Shown here one piece after another: positions 12,185-22,975 of a stretch of 64,000 bases of DNA. The position numbers and the translations under genes are program-made. The stretch covers positions 20,908,409-20,972,408 of the forward strand of contig OX421497.1 in the NCBI GenBank assembly GCA_949126835.1. Direction: 5' to 3'. The notes beneath the pieces were generated by a model, which saw nothing but the letters and a program-made list of their open reading frames with translations, was not told where the DNA came from and did no database searches. The number at the start of each line of letters is the position of its first letter. Within the stretch, counting starts at the first letter, position 1. This DNA comes from Anisus vortex (lineage: Eukaryota; Mollusca; Gastropoda; Planorbidae).

Positions 12185-12680
12185 TAGCATAGCCTATTTT
12201 AATTTTAATAAATTGTAAAACTTGTTTAGCATAGCCTATTTTAAATTGACTATAACTAGCCTATTTCAAATTGACTATAGCGATAACTAGCCTATTTTAA
12301 ATTGACTATAACTATAACTAGCCTATTTCAAATTGACTATAGCTATAATTAGCCTATTTCAAATTGACTACCGGTATAACTATAACTAGCCAATTGCAAA
12401 TTGACTATAACTATAACTAGCCTATTTCAAATTGACTATAACTATAACTAGCCTATTTCAAATTGACTATAACTAGCCTATTTCAAATTGATTATAACTA
12501 TAACTAGCCTATTTCAAATTGACTATAACTATAACTAGCCTATTTCAAATTGACTATAACTATAACTAGCCTATTTCAAATTGACTATAACTAGCCTATT
12601 TCAAATTGACTATAACTATAACTAGCCTATTTCAAATTGACTATAACTATAACTAGCCTATTTCAAATTGAATATAACTC
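12185..12680. repeat. Tandem repeat, 24/30-bp CTATAACTAGCCTATTTCAA units
   Basis: Units of the form ACTAGCCTATTTCAAATTG plus one or two CTATAA blocks are repeated about 18 times. The number of CTATAA blocks varies, giving alternate lengths of about 24 and 30 bp. It is preceded by two direct copies of a TTTTAATAAATTGTAAAACTTG segment at about 12160-12240. Confidence 0.9.
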
Positions 12681-12682
12681 TC

Positions 12683-13003
12683 AAAGGCGTAGCCACGAAG
12701 GAAGAGTGTAACAAGGTGCCTCCAATCAGAGGATTTTAACAAAATTTTTTGGTATTTTTTTCATATTTTTATAGAAATACCGGTAATTAATGAAGTTAAT
12801 TTAACGTTTCATTATTTATATATTTTGATACAATGTTAGTTGTTCAATAGTTTATGAGGAATCTGTGCACCAGTTGTGAAATATCCTTCCATTTCCACTA
12901 TTCCCACTTGAAATGCACTTGCATTATTTCCTGCACATTATTATACTTTATACAAAGCCGTGCCCCTCGCCCCCCTGTTCCCCCCTACCTCTCCTACCTT
13001 GCA
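12683..13003 (-). mobile_element. Truncated copy of the AGGCGTAGCCACG miniature element
   Basis: It starts with AAAGGCGTAGCCACGAAGG and follows the reverse complement of 24562-24962 through the GAGGATTTTAACA stretch, GTGCACCAGTTGT and a CTCCTACCTTGCAC segment. The other terminus is missing because SINE sequence begins at about 13004, so the SINE probably truncated or replaced it. Confidence 0.7.
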
Positions 13004-13310
13004 CTTTTCTTCGAATCCTAGTGAAGGCTTGGATTTGTTCCCAAGTCTGGAGGGTGTCCCTGAGTCTAACCAGCTCTGATGGGTACCTGACCTTAGTTGC
13101 GGTAAAGTAAAGGCGACTGTGCGTTGTGCTGACCACACAACACCCTTGTATGCCATGGCCACAAAATTTGGTAAACGCTGCTTCACAGGCCCTATGATCA
13201 GTTTGGTCTGGCATACCAAAGTTCCTGGGTTCAAATCCTGGTAAAGGCTAGGAATTTTTTCTGAATGCTGCTTCACCAACTCTAAGGATCACTTTACTTC
13301 ACTATCAATA
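13004..13310 (+). repeat. tRNA-derived SINE, two partial copies in tandem
   Basis: 13004-13218 matches the SINE at 34224-34497 from just before its box B onward, including CTGGAGGGTGTCCCTGAG, ATGGGTACCTGACCTTAG, GTAAAGTAAAGGCG and TATGCCATGGCCACA. A second head with box B (GGGTTCAAATCC at about 13228) follows, with most of its body deleted before a CTGCTTCACCAACTC remnant. SINEs of this kind are transcribed by RNA polymerase III and mobilised by LINE enzymes. The conserved central block recalls broadly distributed invertebrate SINE superfamilies, but I cannot name the family. Confidence 0.75.
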
Positions 13311-13356
13311 GAAAACTGATGTAATTATGAATCAGTTGAAATAAAACCTGTTCACA

Positions 13357-14146
13357 TTTTTTAAACATTACATGTGTACATACGTCTTTAGTGTCTAGTT
13401 TTTAAACATTACATGTGTACATACTTCTTTAGTGTCTAGTTTTTAAACATTACATGTGTACATACTTCTTTAGTGTCTAGTTTTTAAACATTACATGTGT
13501 ACATACTTCTTTAGTGTCTAGTTTTTAAACATTACATGTGTACATACTTCTTTAGTGTCTAGTTTTTAAACATTACATGTGTACATACTTCTTTAGTGTC
13601 TAGTTTTTAAACATTACATGTGTACATACTTCTTTAGTGTCTAGTTTTTAAACATTACATGTGTACATACTTCTTTAGTGTCTAGTTTTTAAACATTACA
13701 TGTGTACATACTTCTTTAGTGTCTAGTTTTTAAACATTACATGTGTACATACTTCTTTAGTGTCTAGTTTTTAAACATTACATGTGTACATACTTCTTTA
13801 GTGTCTAGTTTTTAAACATTACATGTGTACATACTTCTTTAGTGTCTAGTTTTTAAACATTACATGTGTACATACTTCTTTAGTGTCTAGTTTTTAAACA
13901 TTACATGTGTACATACTTCTTTAGTGTCTAGTTTTTAAACATTACATGTGTACATACTTCTTTAGTGTCTAGTTTTTAAACATTACATGTGTACATACTT
14001 CTTTAGTGTCTAGTTTTTAAACATTACATGTGTACATACTTCTTTAGTGTCTAGTTTTTAAACATTACATGTGTACATACTTCTTTAGTGTCTAGTTTTT
14101 AAACATTACATGTGTACTGTGTGTACATACTTCTTTAGTGTCTATT
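13357..14146. repeat. 41-bp minisatellite, about 19 near-identical copies
   Basis: The unit contains TTAAACATTACATGTGTACA followed by TACTTCTTTAGTGTCTAG. Spacing between copies is exactly 41 bp. The first copy has TACGTC instead of TACTTC, and the last has an extra ACTGTGTGT. The other copies are almost identical, which suggests recent expansion. Confidence 0.95.
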
Positions 14147-14149
14147 TGT

Positions 14150-15136
14150 TTTGTTTTTTTGGTATATGTTTCTTGTTGGATAGGCCTTTGTTGTAGCTCC
14201 AGATATCAATGCACAAGCAAGTGGTCCCCCAATTTTCTTATGGATAATTTTATAATTAAAAAAATATATATAAATAAGCAAATCTGTTATGAATGAATTG
14301 CCTTTGAGTGACACATGATGGCTTTTTAATTGGGTACTTTTGATATCCTAGTTCTTTATACTTTGTGTTTGAACAGAATGGCTTAATGGACAGTACTGTA
14401 TCTAGCAATAATCCAACCTCCAACAACTTATTGAGTGTGATGACAAGTTGAATTGTATTTTGCTTGTTTTAAATTCTAGTACAACTGTTTTTTTGTGTGT
14501 CTAAACTTCTAGTAGAATTGTTTTTTGCTTGTTTTAACTTAAATCAAAATTATATTTTTTTTTTGGCTTGTATATTTGATATATTTGGGGTTATATTTAA
14601 GATTTCACTGATTTCTGAATTTTTTTTTGAGGAATTATAGTGTTTTTTTTTAACTGATTAGATTGTATTAGTACTAGAGTATTCGAGCTTGTTTATTTTA
14701 TTCATCCTTTGTTTGCTCCATTTTAATTTTATTGTAATTTTATAATTAATTGTTCTGCTTGGAAGCCTATAATATATCGGTATAATTAGCTTAAGTTTTG
14801 AACATAATTACATTTCTTTTCTAGCAGAATTAGCCGGTGCTGGAAATTAGATTTACGCCTATAATTAGTTTTTTGTTTTTCTAGTCAATAACGTGTTTTT
14901 TTTCTTCGATTTTTAACCATTGCCATTGTTAACAGTCACAGTGTATCATATTATGTCTCTTTGTTGAGTATAGTGAAGTGCTGGGTGTATTGTTTAGTAA
15001 TTAGTGAAACCAATTTTGATTATTGGTATATAGGCTAAATGTAAACATAATTCTAAATTGTTTAATTAATTGTAAGTAAAGACATTTCATTTTGAGCAAT
15101 CTTTCGTAGACAAATCAGGTCTACTTTAGCCTAAAA
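14150..15136. other. Gene-free AT-rich stretch
   Basis: T-rich sequence with no supported gene or repeat structure. Confidence 0.4.
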
Positions 15137-15347
15137 TAGGGGTCGGCAACCTACGAAACGCTTGCCAGACTTGGCACGCAGAGCGATTTTTAATGGCAGG
15201 GCATGCGACGGACCCCGAAAATAAGCGATTCCAGACTTTTCGAAAAGAAATTGAGTGCTAGAGTAGAGTACATTGTCGTCTGTTGGTATGCCGAATGATT
15301 AGAAATTCTTCATTGGCATACTATTGCCAAAAGGTTGCCGACCTCTG
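15137..15347. mobile_element. 211-bp hAT miniature element with 8-bp duplication
   Basis: The ends are TAGGGGTCGGCAACCT and AGGTTGCCGACCTCTG. The flanks carry the perfect 8-bp direct repeat GCCTAAAA at 15129-15136 and 15348-15355. An 8-bp duplication and GGTCGGCAACC-type termini are typical of the hAT superfamily. No coding capacity. Confidence 0.9.
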
Positions 15348-15709
15348 GCCTAAAACATAATAATGTCTGTTTATTTATATTTCCAATTATTTGTTCAATT
15401 TTGTATCTCTCTCTTATACTTATATTGTTGTGTTTTATTAAATTGTTTGTATGCAGTGTTCAAGACAATAACAATTTTATGTTCTATTTTATCTCTTTAA
15501 TATATTTCTACCTGAGCAAACACACGATATATTATAAACAAAATAAATAAAAAAAAACTATATTCAAATTTGGTAATATTACAGTTACAGGGCCTAAAAT
15601 TTTCTGTAACTAGGGTTAAAAATTAGATCGAAAATAAAAACTGGGTACCGGTAATTTCCCTTTCGTTTCATTAGCAGAATTCGTCGAAAGGGTTAAACTA
15701 GTTATATAG

Positions 15710-16050
15710 CAGGGGTCGGGAACCTTTTTGCCTGAGTGAGCCATGGACACCACCTATTTTTAAAAGTAATTCTGTGAGAGCCATACATTATGTTTAAAAC
15801 TAAAAATTCAAGTATGTGTCTTTTACTTTTAGATCAGCGGAATTTATCTCCTTTACCACTTACTTATGATGCTGAGCTGCAGTAGTAGCCTTTAGCTCAT
15901 TTGGAGAATGAAATATTGATATGCAATTAATATGTAGATCAAAGGAGTCTAAAGAAATATTTTTTTAATAATCGAACATTTGTCTGCGAGCCAGATGCAG
16001 CGATCAATAGAGCCACATCTGGCTCGCGAGCCATAGGTTCCCGACACCTG
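15710..16050. mobile_element. hAT miniature element (CAGGGGTCGGGAACC family)
   Basis: It runs from CAGGGGTCGGGAACCTTTTTG to CATAGGTTCCCGACACCTG, and its interior is homologous to the reverse complement of 25042-25380 (GGCTCGCGAGCC, GCGAGCCAGATGCAG). The 8-bp flanks (TTATATAG and GTCTATAC) match at only five positions, so this is an older copy. Confidence 0.8.
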
Positions 16051-16075
16051 GTCTATACTTTATATAGTATACAAG

Positions 16076-16510
16076 CTACATTGCCCGGCGTTGCCCGGGT
16101 GAAAAAAAAAGGACTGTCTGGGGTGCAGATAACAAATTTATAAACTACACTTACTGAATACTTTTAGGAAAGTAAATAAATATTGTAATCGGGTAAAAGA
16201 AATAGTCACATATTTTTATTTAACAAAATCTATATTGCCTATAGATTTACAATGTCTGTTGTTTTTAAAAGTTTGAAAAATTAATTGTCGAAAAAAAAAA
16301 GTATAGTCTAACTGGAGAATCGAACCCTGGTCGCCCGTTTAGCAGTCCACTACGTTTACCACTGAGCTATTGAAGACACATGTCCGATTTGAAAAATTAT
16401 TAGACGGTATATTGGGCTAGGCCTAGATATGTCAGTGACAGACGTGTTTTCAAATTGACCAATGGGGAACCTCGCGGGGCTTAACACTGTCTTTTTATAT
16501 ATATAGATAG
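16076..16510. mobile_element. Unclassified interspersed element with GCCCGGCGTTGCCCGGG end
   Basis: It begins with GCCCGGCGTTGCCCGGGT, a word found at the edge of repeats in many invertebrates, and ends near CTCGCGGGGCTTAAC followed by a TATATATATAG tract; AT-rich tracts lie on both sides. It carries a tRNA-like module on the minus strand. No inverted repeats or frames are seen. It could be a Helitron-like or a SINE-like element. Confidence 0.5.
16304..16378 (-). repeat. tRNA-like module with intact box A and box B
   Basis: On the minus strand the order is TAGCTCAGTGGTAAACG (box A-like D arm), a CTGCTAA loop, and GGGTTCGATTCTCC (box B and T arm). The loop would carry a GCT anticodon, but the anticodon stem pairs poorly and the long variable arm of a real serine tRNA is missing. 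It is therefore more likely a SINE head or tRNA pseudogene than a working gene. Confidence 0.55.
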
Positions 16511-16744
16511 CACTAGCAATAATTGTAAGCAAAAGGTATATGCACCGCCAAAGAAGGAGGGTGTGCGATTTTGTATGTTCTTTTAAGTGTAGGCCAGTGG
16601 CCTTTTAAAGTTTGTTTCGCTAGTGTGGATGATGGTATGAATGAATGCATGTTTTTGTAGTGTTGACAGGAATAGTCCACCCTTTTTATTTAGAGTTTAG
16701 AGTTCATTCCCCTTTGTGAAAGTAGTTGTCTGATTGTCTGGCCA

Positions 16745-17690
16745 CAGGGTGTAAGTCACCCTGGTAGGTGACCTCCTGTTTGTGGACCACTGCGACCTAA
16801 ATGCCGATTCAGAAAGCATGATGCTTCACTAAAGACTGTGGTAACTTTGGTCTTACGATAAACACAAAGAAAACAGAGGTTCTACATCAGCCCGCACCAG
16901 GGAAACTGTAAACAGATCCAGAGATCACAGTTAATGGCCAGAATCTCAAAGTTGTCGACTAATTCACCTACCTCGGCAGCACACTAGCGCGCATTGCCAA
17001 TATAGACGACGAGGTCTGCAATAGAATAGCAAAAGCAAGCATCACCTTTGGGCGCCTTCGGGAAAACGTCTGGGACAGGAAAGGTCTCCGTCTAGACACT
17101 AAGCTTAAAGTGTACAACGCCACAATACTGCCAACATTGCTGTATGCGAGCGAAACATGGACAGTGTACAGCAGGCATGCAAAGCAACTAAATCACTTCC
17201 ATGACGCTTGCCTCCGCAAATTACTAAAAATACGTTGGCAAGACAACTGAAGTGCTTCTCAGAGCAGGCACGTCCAGCATCCAGACTCAGCTTATGAAAT
17301 CCCAAGCGCGATGGGCTGGCCATCTAGTTAGAATGCCGGACCACAGACTACCAAAAAAAGAGATTCAAAGACAGTTTGAAAGCAACCTTGAAAGCACTCG
17401 ACGTAGACCCAGATAGATGGGAGGAACTGGCAACTGATAGAAACAGGTGGCGCAATATCGTGTCGTCCGGGGCACAGTTGGCAGAACAAGACAGAATCTC
17501 CAGGGCCGAACAGAAACGAGCAGAAAGAAAAGCCAAGCAGACCTGCAAGGCGCTGCCAGACCCCACGACTCAACGACCGCATCTTTTGTCTGCAACAGAT
17601 CCTTCAGGGCCCGCATAGGACTGATAGGCCACCAAAGAGGCCACCAAGCGACTGGTAGACGTGGTCATCCTCGGAAATGAGGAACGAATA
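16745..17690 (+). pseudogene. 3' end of a LINE: RT motif C to C-terminal zinc finger
   Basis: It reads, across several frames, from RT motif C (GDLLFVDHCDLN, with the catalytic DD altered to DH) through FGLTINTKKTEVLHQPAPG, FTYLGSTLARIANIDDEV, SITFGRLRENVWDRKGL and TLLYASETWTVYSRHAKQL. It continues to WAGHLVRMPDHRLPKKE, a LDVDPDRWEELATDRNRWR segment, and a final zinc-finger piece FVCNRSFRARIGLIGHQRGH at about 17585-17645. Stops and frameshifts interrupt it near 16865, 16910, 16960, 17250 and 17350. It ends in an AAC-rich tail near 17690. The family is a non-LTR retrotransposon of CR1/RTE-like type whose proteins end in a C2H2 finger. The copy is 5'-truncated and dead. Confidence 0.85.
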
Positions 17691-17699
17691 ACAACAACA

Positions 17700-17911
17700 T
17701 TATATTAATACAATAGTTAAATATTGCTGGTACTGCCTTGGATAACAACACTTTTGCATAAATCAATGGGTTGGTTTTGTCTCAGGTAATCATGGTCTCC
17801 CAGATTCTGAGTCATACCTTGTTATGTATTTGTTACATTGGTTGATTTATGCATGATTAAAGTGTGGTTAGACACTCTCGTTCTCATATTGACACTCTTT
17901 TAAATATCCAA
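17700..17911. other. Short gene-free spacer
   Basis: No feature is seen between the LINE tail and the next inverted-repeat element. Confidence 0.4.
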
Positions 17912-19034
17912 TAGAGGGAGAGTGGGGAGAAATGGCCCATCCCTATTATATACAAAAATCCTGGACCTTAATGTTTAGGATGTAAATGAATGTTTTTAGT
18001 ACATTCTTTTTATGGTCCTCCATCAATTTCGGGCGAAATGTTCGATTATTGTTGGACTGGATATGTTTGAAATTTGATGTTAGAAAAAATATAATTTTTT
18101 AACTTTCAAATTTTTTAAATCTAAATGAGCCTTTTTAGTCATAATAATTGGTAAATCATTTTCTTAATACCCCGGTATATCAATTATTTAGATATAACAA
18201 TATGATATTTTAAATTATCTTTTATATCACAACCCCCCCCCCCCCCCCCATGGGGAGAAATGGCCCACAATTTGTCGGAATAAATGGCCACCCATAAAAC
18301 TAACTTTTTTTTTAGCAAACTATCCTTATAAAACAACTGTTTTATAGTAAATTAATTTAAATTTACCACTAATTTTGATAATAATTTAAATTACTAATTA
18401 AATATATTTTGATATTAGAAACTATTGTGTTTTTTAAAGATAGTTTTTTTATTATTACAAATTCAATAGCCAATAATAATAATAGTGAATGTAGCCCTAT
18501 ATATAGTTTATAGTAAGCATATTCAATCTATTGCTTATTAAACTATGATTAATATGATTATAACAACTATGAATATTAAATAGACTTTACCAACATGTTA
18601 TTTCTAAATATCTTATTATGAAATTATAATTTTTCTAGTCAAACGTCAAGATTTAAAAAGGACTCCAGATACTATAGCATTCAACGCAATGAAAGAGTGG
18701 ACTAAAGACAGTTTTTTTTATATTACTAAATATGTAAAATGCTCATGCTTACATACAGTTTACATATAGTCTACTTTTCAAAAGCTAAATGGTAGGAAAT
18801 AGCAAAAAAAGCATTCAGGGCCATTTCTCCCCATGCTATGGCCATTTCTCCCCACTTATGTGTACATCAATTGTTATTTATTACAAATCTATATATAATT
18901 AAGGGACAAACAAGGTATATTAACTTGTATTATTGGCTAGACTAATATCTGTTACATTTTCAGATTGTATAAATTAGATATAGTTTATCAAGAAAGACTA
19001 TTTGGTAGGCCATTTCTCCCCACTCTCCCTTCTA
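17912..19034. mobile_element. 1.1-kb TIR element with repeated GGGGAGAAATGGCC motifs
   Basis: Left GGGAGAGTGGGGAGAAATGG (from 17917) and right CCATTTCTCCCCACTCTCCC (to 19029) are inverted repeats; the flanking CAATAGA/TCTATTG extends them. TA lies next to both ends, so a TA duplication is possible. The core GGGGAGAAATGGCC recurs inside at about 18253 in the left orientation and as GGCCATTTCTCCCC at about 18819 and 18839, giving multiple subterminal copies. No frame is seen. The superfamily is not certain. Confidence 0.65.
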
Positions 19035-19099
19035 TTGTCCTAATGTAAAATTATTAACTATTCTTATCACTGCTTCATGTCTCTAGTTAAAATGCAGTA

Positions 19100-19199
19100 C
19101 AGTAGAAGTCCATTAGTCCGGCATCCAACAGTCCGGAATGCCCAATAGTCCGGCATCGCTCCAGAAAATTGAAAAATTTTGGTTTTCTCCAAAAGTGTG
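19100..19199. mobile_element. Left end of a Tigger/pogo-like element, split by a hAT insertion
   Basis: It starts with CAGTAGAAGTCCATTAGTCC next to TA (19098-19099), with two more AGTCCGG motifs at about 19129 and 19148. This style of terminus belongs to Tigger/pogo elements. The element is interrupted at 19207 by the hAT at 19208-21245 and resumes after the second target duplication (21254 on). No right terminus was found, so it is truncated. Confidence 0.6.
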
Positions 19200-19565
19200 T
19201 CTTAAAGCAGGGCTGTGGAGTCGGAGTCGAGGAGTCGGAGGAAATTTGGGTACCTGGAGTAGGAGTCGGCAAATAATGCACCGACTCCTACTAAATTTAG
19301 ATTGGAAAAAGAAATGGCTTCATTTATTAACCGATCAATAGGCCTACAGAAATTAGTGATATGAGAAAGTAAAATATCTGTTTCTTCTTCTAAGTCCTCA
19401 TCCCTACTCAAGATCATATCCCTATTGTCAGACAATAGCCGGTCGACACACAAAAAAGTCTTTTGAACGTCATATAGACTGCTCGGCGCCGGTATTGATG
19501 ACCCTATACAAGTGCCCAAATTACTAATTTCCATTCACATTGTTTGGATTTCAAATGCTAGGAAA

Positions 19566-19748
19566 CAGTGGCTTAGCTAGGGGAGGGGGGGGGGGGGGGT
19601 CCAAATTCGAAAGTCCCTCCGGGCCCCTACTTGAGGCCCCCCCCCCCCCCCAAAGAAGTGTCCGAATTGCTTTTTTCTTATGTCAAAATGCAGGGGCCCC
19701 TAAAGAGGCCAAGCCCCCCGGGCTCCCAAATCCCTAACAACGGCACTG
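19566..19748. mobile_element. 183-bp nested miniature element with G- and C-runs
   Basis: It runs from CAGTGGCTTAGCTAGGGG to CCCTAACAACGGCACTG. The flanks CTAGGAAA (19558-19565) and CTAGGACA (19749-19756) form an 8-bp duplication with one mismatch, as expected for hAT. Confidence 0.75.
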
Positions 19749-19999
19749 CTAGGACAAGGCGCGCGCGGTTTTCTCGGAACACTGCCTTAGTAGGCTCTAG
19801 GCCTAGGCCATAGGTCCTAAATAAAACGCATCTTAAAGCTACTAGTATACAAGCCTACCTTTATTAGAGGCCTAGAGAGGCTTTTACACATTTACGATTC
19901 TTTCCATAATGTAATTTGCCTTCAATAGGTATACAAAAAATGCCGCCTTTACGACTTATAAATGCGCTATGCACGCAACGCACAATTAGGAGCGGCAAT

Positions 20000-20300
20000 C
20001 AGTGGCGTATTTAGGCATGTTCCATTAGAACAGGGGACCCACACATCCCAAAAAGAAATGTTTGAGTGACATCCCCATGTTTCGTTGAAAATGTAAAATA
20101 AAATTCATTTATTCCCATACATTTTAAAGCGCTCCAGTTCAAACAAGCTACGTCCAGCATAAAATGTATGATTTTACAGAATGTAATATGAATTAACGGC
20201 CCTTTCCTGAAGTAGGCCCTATGTGGAAGGCAGGGCGAGACCACGAGGGGCCCCACATAAATTTGGGAACAGGGCCCCCACAATCCTAAATACGGCCCTG
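20000..20300. mobile_element. 301-bp nested miniature element (CAGTGGCGTATTTAGG ends)
   Basis: The termini CAGTGGCGTATTTAGG and CCTAAATACGGCCCTG are imperfect inverted repeats. The flanks GCGGCAAT (19992-19999) and GTGGCAAT (20301-20308) form an 8-bp duplication with one mismatch. Confidence 0.8.
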
Positions 20301-20339
20301 GTGGCAATATTTATACTTTTCATAGTGTTGTGTTCTGCT

Positions 20340-20861
20340 TAGGGATGTTCAACGAAAACCGGAATACTGGATTCCGGTTTTGAAACCGAAATCCGGTTTT
20401 TATTTTCAAAACACCGCGTCTGTGCTTTATTATTAACGGCACTATTAAATACACATTCTTTTGATTTTCTTTCAACACATTATTTTATAAGTTACCATAA
20501 ATATATGCCTTATCATATGCTTCTTAATATTATGGTCAACGATAATCGGTAATTTGATTATCACTATTGAAAAATTGAAAGCTATTATCGGTTTTAATCA
20601 ATTAGCCCAGATTTTTTAGTTCTAAAGAATTTTATGGTAAAGAGTACAAAATCATATTGTATTCACAGAAATCAACCCCTTTAATGCCCTGCAAACACTA
20701 ATTAAGTTTGAAGTATTTTTCAAATGTACCTACAAAACTTAGCACATTTGGCTGTTTCGGCATTTGACTTGTGACATTGCGCGGGGGGTGGGGGGAGGGG
20801 GAAAACGAAAACCGGTTTTAAACCGGTTTTATAGAACCGATAACCGGTTTTAACATCCCTA
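20340..20861. mobile_element. 522-bp nested hAT element of the TAGGGATGTT family
   Basis: It runs from TAGGGATGTTCAACGAAAAC to TTTTAACATCCCTA with many ACCGGTTTT/AAAACCGG motifs. The 8-bp duplication GTTCTGCT is perfect (20332-20339 and 20862-20869). Same family as 51570-52466 and 61279-61522, in the opposite orientation. Confidence 0.9.
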
Positions 20862-21409
20862 GTTCTGCTGTTACAGGGAACGCAGCACCCATATGTAGCC
20901 TAGCCTCTCACTGGTAAGGGATACTGCCGTTTGCCCCTTGGCGTTGCTGATCGTCACCTCTACTGATCAGGCCCCACGAAAGGTGGTACAGCCGGTACGC
21001 CGTACCGGGGCCCTCAAGAGTTTAGGGGGTCCATGAATATTTAAAATTAAATACAGTAGACTGTTGGCTTTCCAGCCAGTAGTCCTGTGGTAATGACACG
21101 TAGATGTATTTTGCCTTTCTTTCCTTCAAGGAATGTACAAAATACATTCGCATATTAATACAGAGGAGTCGGGGAGTCGGAGTCGGAAGTAAAACAAAAT
21201 GAGGAGTCGGAGTCGGAACATTTATCTACCGACTCCGCAGCCCTGTCTTAAAGCAAATAAAAACGCTTGGGAGCTATTCGGCAGTTTTCGGGGTAGTTCG
21301 GGATCATCTAGAAGCGCTTGGTATTGTTCGGAAACAATTAGCGGCCGGCTAGTCTCAGCTGTCACAACAAATACAGGTGCAGTGCAGGACAGTTAATCAA
21401 TCACGAAAC

Positions 21410-22365
21410 GATTCAGTGTGTTATCCCGACTTTTTGCTCAGTAGAAGTCTTGCATACTATCTATGAGCAGGGCAATAGAGATTCTTCATTGGTACGAAAG
21501 GTGAGCCATTGTTCGCAGAAATTGCAGAAAGTTTGCAGCTCAATAAAGGTTAACTGCACGTGCTTCACGGTCCTTTAAACAAAATATACACTGTATCTAT
21601 GTAGATAAAAAAGGACCTTTACCAGCACATATAGAACGAATAATACATACTTAAAGGTACTGTATAAACAACCTTCAGTGAGGCACTATAAATAAAAATC
21701 TTTGATAGGCAAAAGATGCAAGCTCAGCAGAATGGATGGTGTTACCATAGTCTTATGCATATCTAGTGCTCAATTATAAATACTTTATTGTTCTTATGTA
21801 GATAAAAAAAAAAGGACCTTTACCAGCACATATAGAACGAATAATACATACTTAAAGGTTCTGTATAAACAACCTTCAGTGAGGCACTATAAATTAAATC
21901 TTAAAAATTTGATAGGCAAAAGATGCAAGCTCAGCAGAATGGATGGTGTTACCATAGTCTTATGCATATCTAGTGCTCAATTATAAATACTTTATTGTTC
22001 TTAATGTTTTGATTATTACAATTTTAAAACGTATTCATATTTTTGCATTGTGGGGAACCTAATTAAAAATATAGTATTTTTAATATTGCCATCATCATTA
22101 TCAAATATATTTTAAAAGCTATTTCTAAATAATCATTGGCTAATGCAATTAAAAGCTATATGTGTCAATTCGACCCACTAGTAGATATAAGAAGTATTGT
22201 GGTTTTAAAAAAAAAATAAAACAAGGTGTTATGAGTTACATTGTAGCCGAATACAGTTAAAAAACGAAGCAGGGATGGCGCTAGTGAAGACATAACGGAT
22301 AAGTGGATTATGTAATACTGGCAGTTCGATTGCTGGTCTGGGCAGCCACGCGTGAAGTAAGTCCC
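21410..22365 (-). repeat. Left arm of a large inverted repeat, with an internal tandem duplication
   Basis: This arm is the reverse complement of 25665-26290, from the TTTTTGCTCAGTAGAAGTC stretch to the CTGGTCTGGGCAG stretch. Inside it a 197-bp segment is duplicated in tandem (21601-21797 and 21798 to about 22000, starting GTAGATAAAAAA). The other arm has only part of that segment. No protein is visible. Confidence 0.75.
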
Positions 22366-22429
22366 GCTCTCTGGTCGAAATTGGATGAAAGGGCTGTACA
22401 TCACACGCGTGGCTGGCTGTCCATCGTAA

Positions 22430-22620
22430 TCGTTTACGATGGTCTTGGTGCAGACCTGCGATCGGGCGTCGAGCATTACGAAATGTACTTAGCACTAACC
22501 CGTTATGTCTTCACTAGCCCTATCCCTTCTTCGTGTTTTAACTGTATCTGACTACAAGGTGGTTAAATGTAACCCATAACCTTGTTTATTAAAAACAAAT
22601 TCTTATTTCTACTATTGGGT
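22430..22620 (+). repeat. Second partial copy of the same repeat, head-to-head with the left arm
   Basis: CGTTATGTCTTCACTAGC and TTCTTCGTGTTTTAACTGTA match 25762-25808 in direct orientation and 22236-22300 in inverted orientation. So 22236-22555 is an imperfect palindrome centred near 22400. Confidence 0.7.
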
Positions 22621-22852
22621 CAAATATAGTATATTTTTCGACTATAATATATTCTTAAAATGTTTGATAGTCGAGAAAATTAGAACAAAAAAAAAATGAT
22701 AGTAAAAGAGAGAGAGAAAGGGAAAAAAGACCGTAGATTTAGTATTTTGTCAATATATAAATAATATTAAGACTGTTCATAAATATAGTGAAAATAATGC
22801 CAATTATTATTTGAGTTTATTTTTAAAATAATCTTTAACAAAAGAAATGGTA

Positions 22853-22975
22853 TGGGGACGTCCATTAATTACGTCAACAAAATAGGGGGGAGGGGGGGGG
22901 TCTGAAAAAGTTTGACAATTGTTGACAAGGGGAGGGGGGGGAGGTCAAGAAAAGTTGACGTCAACAATGTTACTT
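22853..22975. repeat. Miniature element with G-runs (GGACGTCCATTAATTACG family)
   Basis: It begins TGGGGACGTCCATTAATTAC and holds two G-runs around GACAATTGTTGACAAGG, then ends in a GTTGACGTCAAC-type segment. It shares this layout with 25440-25597 and 11953-12110. Confidence 0.6.

Larger units (their letters stand above)
19208..21245. mobile_element. hAT element with CAGGGCTGTGGAGTCGG ends, host of three nested elements
   Basis: The ends are CAGGGCTGTGGAGTCGGAG and CGACTCCGCAGCCCTG, with further GGAGTCGGAGTCGG motifs inside each end. The perfect 8-bp duplication TCTTAAAG is at 19200-19207 and 21246-21253. It contains the miniature elements 19566-19748, 20000-20300 and 20340-20861; without them it is about 1.03 kb. 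Parts of its own interior (19313-19558 and 19757-19955) are similar to 1042-1606 in the TA-flanked element at 784-1947. No transposase frame is left. Confidence 0.9.

Noticed and set aside
12941..13279. Minus-strand frames of 88-112 codons
   Set aside because: They cross the boundary of a miniature transposon and SINE sequence and have no protein motif.
13357..14146. CRISPR-like array
   Set aside because: Direct repeats follow each other without unique spacers, in a eukaryotic context; it is a minisatellite.
16304..16378. Functional serine tRNA gene
   Set aside because: Boxes A and B are good, but the anticodon stem is poor and the long variable arm is missing; it lies in a repeat.
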